Source: JACQFK01 sp964619955 (GTDB taxonomy: Bacteria > Planctomycetota > MHYJ01 > JACPRB01). Taken from it: 64,000 bases of DNA. Positions 59,060 to 64,000 of this stretch are shown here, piece after piece (the stretch's first letter is position 1; every line of letters starts with the position of its first letter). Made by a program: the position numbers and the translations under genes. Where the stretch lies: the NCBI GenBank assembly GCA_964619955.1, contig CAZUJF010000007.1, forward strand, positions 1 through 64,000, given 5' to 3'. The notes beneath the pieces are model-generated. The model was not told the origin of the DNA and searched no databases. It was given only the letters and a program-made list of their open reading frames with translations.

Positions 59060-61474
59060 TCAGCGGCCGTCGGCTTCGACCACCTCGGCGGGCAGCAGGA
59101 GCTCCCCGGCGCTGCGGGCGAGATAGGGCGGCACCGTCATCAACAGACGCTGGCCCTGGCAGTCCTCGAAGGTCCACAGCGCGCCGTCGCGGCCCTCCGG
59201 CACCGGCGCCTGAAACCAGCCTTCCTCCATCGTCCCGAAGTCCAGCGCCACCGCGCCGCTGGGATCCTTCAGGCGCCCCGAGATCCGCGGCGCCCAGTTC
59301 GCGATCCTCGAGGCCCAGCCGCCCACCCCCTTCGTCCCCTTCGGCACGTAGAAGTGCAGCGTCCACGCGCCGCGGAACTGGCTCGTCACGTGACGGCCGT
59401 CCATGCCCGACTCCAGCGTCACCGGCATGCCCGGCGGGAACACCAGCCGCGTGTGGTCGCCGCCGTCCAGCGTCTCCAGGCGGTGCAGGCCCGCGTGCGG
59501 CGTCTTCAGCGAGACCGCGTAGGTTTTGCCGTCGGGCTTCGGCGTCTCGTCCACCGCCACCGGGTCGAGCGTCACCTCCAGCGGCGAGTACAGCGTCAGC
59601 CTCGGCATCCGGTTCGCCCAGACCTTCTGCACCGTCGCCTGCAGCTCCACCGGGCCGCGCTCCACCCAGAGCCAGTAGAGCTGCTGGTCCTGAGGGCTCC
59701 CCGGGAAGCGCCCCGGCGGCCGCGGCGCCAGCTTCAGCGGCGTCGCCGGCACCAGCGTCCGGCTGTACTCCACCCCCACGAAGCCGGGATCCACCGGCCG
59801 GTTCTTCTCGATCCCCTTCGCCAGAATCCCCGCGATCTCCTCCGCCGTGAGCGGCGTCGCGTCCTTGAGCGGATGCCCGTCCTTCAACGCCGCCCCCTGG
59901 CCCGCCAGGCGGCACCAGAGGCCGTAGCTGTGCACCATCATCGTCTCGCGGATCCGCCACGCGTGGCGCAGGACCTCGTCCTTCGACCCCGCCCCGGCCG
60001 CGTGCGCCGAGTAGAGCTCCGCGTGACGCACATAGAGCGTGAGATGGTCGAGGCGCCGGCGCACCGCCTCGTCCGCGGACGCCTTCCGCGCCGCGTCGAG
60101 CTGCCGGTAGAGCCGCCCGAGGAGGTCGCTCCAGGGCCGGCGCTGCGTGTCCTCCGTCAGCAGCCGGTAGAACTCCCGCATCGGCTCTTTAGCGGACCCG
60201 AACGCGCGGACCAGGAAGTCCTCGACGATCTCGGACACGCGTTTGGCCTCCTCCAGATCCCAGAGCACCCGGGAGGCGACGTAGTAGCCGAGGCCGCAGG
60301 GACCCCAGCAGTCGCCGGACTCGGCGTCGTAAAACCGCGCGCCCTGCGCGTGGAACTTCACGAGGTTCTTCGCGAGCCCCGACGGCCGGCTGCCCGCCGC
60401 GCCGCGCGGGAGGTTCCAGTCCCAGTCCACCACGCTCAGGTAGTCGTACACGCCCATCGTCGCGCCCTGCTTCGCCCAGCCGGAGACGACCTGGTCGAAC
60501 GTGAAGCCCCCGCCGATGAACGCCGTGGTCGCGCTGGCGATGACGTTCGGGTGCGCGCGGATCGCGGGCGGCGCGGAGTGGCGGTTGTAGGCGTACATGC
60601 CGACGCGGACGGGGGCGATCGCGGCGGCGACGTCGTTGGCGAGCATGAGCACGCGGTTGCTGATCCCGCCCAGCTCCCCGCAGGGCCCGCACTGGCACCA
60701 GTGGTCGCCGTCGCTGGGGTCCATCGAGAAGCTGTCCATCGAAGGGTCCGCCTTCACGGCGCGGACCGCATGGTCGACGATGAGCCTGCGGAGGCCGGGA
60801 TTGGAGATGCAGAACTTGATGTCGCCCCCCGACGTGCGGCGCTTCCCGTCGATGAGGGCGAGGTACTCCGGGTGGGCGTCGAAGTCCTTCCGGAGCGCGG
60901 CGAAGAAGGCGTCGTAGGCGTGGCCGCTGCGGAGGTCGAAGCCCTTGGCCATCCGGTTGCGCTCGCACCAGAGGCGGTAGGGCTCGTTGTTATAGCCCCA
61001 GAGGCCCCAGTTGTACCAGATGCGGCGGGCGAGGAAGGACGGGGCGCTGCGGACGTCGACCGCGATCTTGAGGTCCGCCGGGGGCGGCAGGACCTCCCAG
61101 GCGGGGCCCGGAAAAAACTGCCGGTAGCCCAGGCGATGGAGCAGGTCCGCGGCGGCGTGGGCGAGGGCGAGGTCGCCCGCGCCTTCGAGCAGGAGCCCGC
61201 CGGCCTGCGAGCGGATCGAGTAGGCCTCGCGCTCGAAGGGCCCGGTCCCGGCCGTGCGGCGCAGGACGATGCCCGGGGCGGCGTCGCCCGTCTCGACGGT
61301 GAACTCCGCGCCGCCGAGCCGGCCGAGCTGGCGGGCGAGCTCCGTCGCCGTGCGGGTGAGGGCCGGCCCGGCGTCGGCGGGCACGCGGACCGGCAGCAAG
61401 GCCCGTCCGCCCTTGGAGAGTTCGAGTTCCGGCGGCGCGGCCTGCAAGCCGCACAGAAGAGCCAGCAGCATCAT
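59060..61474 (-). CDS. DUF4838 glycoside-hydrolase-like protein
   Basis: 804 aa. Ultra-short leader MMLLALLCGLQ. The N-terminal part (20-130) is a GH-associated alpha/beta domain with AAADLLHRLGYRQFFPGPAWEVLP, typical of proteins preceding DUF4838. The DUF4838 TIM barrel follows: RIWYNWGLWGYNNEPYRLW, HPEYLALIDGKRR, IKFCISNPGLRRLIVDHAV, FSMDPSDGDHWCQCGPC, AYNRHSAPPAI and YDYLSVVDWDWNLPRG. C-terminal 250 residues are beta modules. Family members are thought to act on uronic-acid-containing glycans, related to GH67/GH115. TATCAT (complement of 61481-61486) lies six bases before the start. Confidence 0.87.
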   Translation of the reverse strand: MMLLALLCGLQAAPPELELSKGGRALLPVRVPADAGPALTRTATELARQLGRLGGAEFTVETGDAAPGIVLRRTAGTGPFEREAYSIRSQAGGLLLEGAGDLALAHAAADLLHRLGYRQFFPGPAWEVLPPPADLKIAVDVRSAPSFLARRIWYNWGLWGYNNEPYRLWCERNRMAKGFDLRSGHAYDAFFAALRKDFDAHPEYLALIDGKRRTSGGDIKFCISNPGLRRLIVDHAVRAVKADPSMDSFSMDPSDGDHWCQCGPCGELGGISNRVLMLANDVAAAIAPVRVGMYAYNRHSAPPAIRAHPNVIASATTAFIGGGFTFDQVVSGWAKQGATMGVYDYLSVVDWDWNLPRGAAGSRPSGLAKNLVKFHAQGARFYDAESGDCWGPCGLGYYVASRVLWDLEEAKRVSEIVEDFLVRAFGSAKEPMREFYRLLTEDTQRRPWSDLLGRLYRQLDAARKASADEAVRRRLDHLTLYVRHAELYSAHAAGAGSKDEVLRHAWRIRETMMVHSYGLWCRLAGQGAALKDGHPLKDATPLTAEEIAGILAKGIEKNRPVDPGFVGVEYSRTLVPATPLKLAPRPPGRFPGSPQDQQLYWLWVERGPVELQATVQKVWANRMPRLTLYSPLEVTLDPVAVDETPKPDGKTYAVSLKTPHAGLHRLETLDGGDHTRLVFPPGMPVTLESGMDGRHVTSQFRGAWTLHFYVPKGTKGVGGWASRIANWAPRISGRLKDPSGAVALDFGTMEEGWFQAPVPEGRDGALWTFEDCQGQRLLMTVPPYLARSAGELLLPAEVVEADGR

Positions 61475-61554
61475 GACCGGATGATACCGCCCGGACCGGG
61501 TATTCCCGACGACCGCTCGTGTCGAAGATCAACGTGCGGTTCGTGGATCCAGGA

Positions 61555-61576
61555 GGAAGGGGTACGCACCCCTTCC
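61555..61576. repeat. Perfect hairpin with ACGC loop
   Basis: GGAAGGGGT (61555-61563), ACGC, ACCCCTTCC (61568-61576). A second inverted pair, CTCACG (61580-61585) and CGTGAG (61597-61602), follows at once. Both sit in the 230-bp divergent gap between the DUF4838 gene and the gene at 61705. Their role is unknown. Confidence 0.65.
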
Positions 61577-61668
61577 CGGCTCACGATTCATCCGGCCGTG
61601 AGCCTCCGTCCGGCTTCAAGGGGCCGGTCCTTCCGGCTCGATTCACCGCTGAGTCAGGTCTCCCTAGG

Positions 61669-61697
61669 TTGACGCCCCAAAGTCCCGGAGATAGGGT
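61669..61697 (+). promoter_or_regulatory. Predicted promoter giving a leaderless mRNA
   Basis: TTGACG (61669-61674), 17 bp, TAGGGT (61692-61697), ending seven bases before ATG 61705. Confidence 0.5.
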
Positions 61698-61704
61698 GGG
61701 AGGC

Positions 61705-62934
61705 ATGCTCGAGCGAGTGGTCTTCTGGCCTCCTGCGATTCACCCGGAGGACGGCCTCGTGCCCGGCAGTCCCTGGATCTGGACCCGCTCGCTCCCGGAC
61801 GAAGAAGTGCTGAGACTGCGCCGGCGCTTCTCCTGGCTTCCCCTGCTGTCTTACTCAAGGACCGAATTCGAGGAGGAACTACGGGATCTCACCCCTTCGG
61901 AAGCCTACGAAGCGGCCCTTCTTCGTCTGGAGCACTGGTCTCCCCTCGCGGTGAACTTTGCGATCCCCTGGCTGCTGGGCCTGCTCAGGACCTGCATCGC
62001 TCTGACGGTCGCGGCTCGACGCTCCCTTGACGGCCCCGTCGCGGAGATCCTGGACCGGCATCTGGACCAGACCCTGGAACGCATGGTCGGCCTTCGAAAC
62101 GAGGGGATGGCGAGCTCCCTCCAGGAGCTGTGCGAGGTCGCCATCGAGGGCGAAGCGCGGATCCGCTTCGAGGAGCAGGATGCCCGATTCCGGATCCCCG
62201 CCGCCCCGGCGGACTCCCGGCGAAAGAGGGCTCAGAGTCTCTCGGAACTCCTGGCTCGACTCGGAAACCCCAGTTACAGCCACGGTTTGCCCGCTGTCGT
62301 GGTTCATCGGGGCATCCACATCTCTCCGCTGGAGGACGTCCACCGCGCCAACCTGCCGACCAAGGAAACCCTGCTGTTGGAATGGAAGAACGGGGCCATC
62401 CTCCGTTTTCCGGCGCATTTGCTGGGATCTCTCGAGGATCTCAATCTCTCCTTCTGCGTGCTCTACCTGGATGCCGCGGAGGCTGAGGAGCGGGCTCGGG
62501 AGTCGACGGCCGCCCGCCTGAACCGGGACCTGGAACGCCGTTTGAGGGCTGCACGATCCCCCGGGGCAAGGGGCCTGGGGGATTCGATGGGCGATCACCG
62601 CAATCGACTCTATCTGACGCAGGCGCTCCGGATCCGGAGTCTCCGCCACAGGCTTGGACCGGAGCACGCCGGCGCGCTCGATGCTTTGGTCGCGGAGGAT
62701 GACGAAGCGCTTCGGCTCTCACTCCAGAACCACCTCTCTTGGGCGGACGTGGCGCCGGACCAGGGCCGCGAAGCGCTCTCCCGTTTGATCCAGACGGAGC
62801 GGGATGCGCGCCAGACCGCGGAATTCCTGATCCGCTTGTGCGATCCGGCGCCCGTCCGGAATTTCCAGCCGCTCTTCCAGGACTTTCTGGAGGCGGACTC
62901 GAGCCTCCAAGAGTTGATCCGGATGGAGCGATGA
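61705..62934 (+). CDS. Hypothetical protein, unrecognised family
   Basis: 409 aa from ATG 61705 (MLERVVFWPPAIHPEDGL); longer in-frame starts would run through the hairpin region and look non-coding. It is soluble and mostly helical, with an early Trp/Pro-rich part (VPGSPWIWTRSLPDEEV), a beta-containing middle (GLPAVVVHRGIHISPLEDV, LLLEWKNGAILRFPAHLLG) and a helical Arg/Glu-rich C-terminus. No signal, catalytic motif or known fold. Codon third positions are visibly less GC-rich than elsewhere, suggesting a different history. It converges on the propeller-like gene 28 bp away. Confidence 0.65.
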   Translation: MLERVVFWPPAIHPEDGLVPGSPWIWTRSLPDEEVLRLRRRFSWLPLLSYSRTEFEEELRDLTPSEAYEAALLRLEHWSPLAVNFAIPWLLGLLRTCIALTVAARRSLDGPVAEILDRHLDQTLERMVGLRNEGMASSLQELCEVAIEGEARIRFEEQDARFRIPAAPADSRRKRAQSLSELLARLGNPSYSHGLPAVVVHRGIHISPLEDVHRANLPTKETLLLEWKNGAILRFPAHLLGSLEDLNLSFCVLYLDAAEAEERARESTAARLNRDLERRLRAARSPGARGLGDSMGDHRNRLYLTQALRIRSLRHRLGPEHAGALDALVAEDDEALRLSLQNHLSWADVAPDQGREALSRLIQTERDARQTAEFLIRLCDPAPVRNFQPLFQDFLEADSSLQELIRMER

Positions 62935-62962
62935 GACGGGACAGCCAGACCCGGAAGAACAG

Positions 62963-64000
62963 TCATCTCACGGCAACCAGCACCATTCCCCTCACCGGAT
63001 CGAATGCGATCACGTGAGGAGTGCTTCCGAGCATGCAAAGCACCGGCGCAACCTTGTCCGAGGCCTTCTCCACGACGGTCCGGAACTCCTCGCCGATCCA
63101 GGACTCCACCGACCCCGTCTCGGTCCAGAAGAAAACGACCGGGGTGCCCTCCCGGAAGACGATCCGGACGGCCTTTATGGGGCCGCTGGCCGCCAGGACC
63201 TTGCTGGATTCCGACTTCAGATTCCCCGCTGCATCGAAGATCGCCTCCAAGAGCAGCGGTTGCAACTCCGGCCCGGCCTCCCGGATCACCCAGGCTACGT
63301 GAATTCCACCCTCCGCCAGCCCCCGAATCACGGGCCGGCTGTCGGGCATCGCCTCCCCAAGGATCCCCGTCGCCCACGCATGGGACCCGAGCATCGGCGG
63401 CACGGCATCTCCGGAATAGGACATCCAGTCGAACCGGGGCGTGGCTCCCTCCATCCGAGCAAGCACCAGGCTTCGACGCGACCGCCCTTCCCACACATCG
63501 ATGTCGGCCGCGGTCGCTGCAGGGGCTGCGGCGAGCGGTCGCTCCGCCAGCAATCGTTCGGGCGATTTCGGATCCTTGAGATGATTCGCAAATCGCGCGA
63601 TCAGCAGCTTCGTCGATCCACCGCGGGTGGAAAGCGCGTAGAGATGCGCCACGCAGTCCCGGTCGAGTAGCGCCGGCTCTAGCAGTCGGTCCACGGACCC
63701 GGGGAGATCGAGCCGCCGGTTGAGCGGGTAAGCTCCTGAGGCGCCGAAGACCGTCCCCTCCTCGCGCCAGAACGTGAAGGTGAACAATGATTCCAGATGC
63801 GGGGTCGCACAGGCGACCGGGTCGACCGCTGCGGCCGGAAGCCTCCGGATTTCAGTCAGCGCCTGGCTCTGCGGCACCTCCTCCTCCCCTCCCCACAGTT
63901 GCCAGGTATCGAACCAGAGGCTTCGCTCAATCCCCTCGTCCGCGAGGCTGATTATCCGGACGGCGGCCGGCTCAGGTGCGCCCAGCGGAGCGGCGCTCAC
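62963..64000 (-). CDS. Beta-propeller-like protein (5' partial)
   Basis: The frame is open to the right edge, so the gene may begin outside; the GTG at 64000 need not be the start. 345 residues are visible, with blade-like repeats of about 45-55 residues: VAHLYALSTRGGSTKLLIARF, SRRSLVLARMEGATPRFDWM, HVAWVIREAGPELQPLLLEAI, AVRIVFREGTPVVFFWTE and VLCMLGSTPHVIAFD. No signal or enzymatic motif in the visible part. It shares the milder composition of the convergent gene at 61705. Confidence 0.55.
   Translation of the reverse strand: MSAAPLGAPEPAAVRIISLADEGIERSLWFDTWQLWGGEEEVPQSQALTEIRRLPAAAVDPVACATPHLESLFTFTFWREEGTVFGASGAYPLNRRLDLPGSVDRLLEPALLDRDCVAHLYALSTRGGSTKLLIARFANHLKDPKSPERLLAERPLAAAPAATAADIDVWEGRSRRSLVLARMEGATPRFDWMSYSGDAVPPMLGSHAWATGILGEAMPDSRPVIRGLAEGGIHVAWVIREAGPELQPLLLEAIFDAAGNLKSESSKVLAASGPIKAVRIVFREGTPVVFFWTETGSVESWIGEEFRTVVEKASDKVAPVLCMLGSTPHVIAFDPVRGMVLVAVR

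Noticed and set aside
61519..61704. An upstream extension of the 409-aa protein starting at 61519
   Set aside because: The added residues would be read through two perfect hairpins and a promoter-like sequence, and they look non-coding. ATG 61705 is preceded by a -35/-10 pair.
1..64000. tRNA, rRNA, riboswitch or transposase genes
   Set aside because: None was recognised on reading both strands. A covariance-model scan was not possible, so small or divergent RNAs could have been missed.

Overview
The window is very GC-rich (by eye about 70%) chromosomal DNA from a member of the PVC superphylum, most likely Planctomycetota. The evidence is a DUF1549/DUF1553 cytochrome coupled to a DUF1501 protein, a Pirellula/Verrucomicrobium-type heme-binding protein, an HzsA-related multiheme protein, a CotH-like kinase, a Cys-type sulfatase, DUF4838 and DUF4832 proteins, Tat-exported TIM barrels, and an ECF sigma/FecR pair. 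I found no rRNA, tRNA, CRISPR array, transposase or phage gene. No part of the assignment rests on a database search.

Layout. 1-3.3 kb: two coupled carbohydrate-active proteins (the first is cut by the window edge). 3.6-5.2 kb: secreted CotH kinase. 5.2-7.2 kb: a Fic gene between two ~140 bp direct repeats, with large palindromes. 7.2-8.5 kb: MFS exporter (minus). 8.6-11.5 kb: Tat-exported isomerase-like TIM barrel and an ApnL-like (D-apionate lactonase-like) protein. 11.5-14 kb (minus): zinc-ribbon coiled coil, secreted esterase, methyltransferase. 14-16.1 kb: SGNH hydrolase, pirin. 16.1-21.2 kb (minus): coupled operon DUF1549/1553 - DUF1501 - aroE-like. 21.3-22.9 kb: propeller protein plus GntR regulator, divergent from that operon across a palindrome. 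23-24.5 kb: two unrecognised proteins. 24.7-27.7 kb: sulfatase facing a YeiH-type putative sulfate exporter. 27.8-30.2 kb: GH-like protein and two lipoproteins. 30.3-35.3 kb: HzsA-related cytochrome and heparinase II/III. 35.3-37.6 kb: sialidase interrupted by one in-frame amber codon. 37.6-42.9 kb (minus): LacI regulator - DUF6797 propeller - heme-binding protein, fully overlapping. 43-49.3 kb: zinc-ribbon membrane protein, ECF sigma, FecR, DUF2157, GDYXXLXY. 49.3-52 kb: alpha/beta hydrolase, a wHTH pair, and a small membrane protein behind a consensus sigma-54 site. 52.2-55.5 kb: MFS - DUF4266 - DUF3570 - ApbE. 55.5-59 kb: two-component system and a TM/beta-barrel hybrid. 59-61.5 kb: DUF4838. 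61.7-64 kb: two unrecognised genes with milder base composition.

How it fits together. Most of the window looks like a scattered polysaccharide-use repertoire (hydrolases, lyase, sulfatase, sialidase, lactonase, multiheme sugar-dehydrogenase-like proteins) under local GntR and LacI control, without SusC/SusD. Three patterns run across unrelated genes. First, many secreted proteins start with an ultra-short hydrophobic leader ending in Gln. Second, many genes have a -10-like hexamer 6-11 nt before the start codon, implying leaderless or near-leaderless mRNAs. Third, an intergenic repeat with a palindromic AACCGGTT core recurs in one orientation between 3 and 29 kb. The best candidates for undescribed biology are these three patterns, the Fic cassette, the DUF4266/DUF3570/ApbE unit with a flavinylation-like motif, and the TM/beta-barrel hybrid beside its two-component system.
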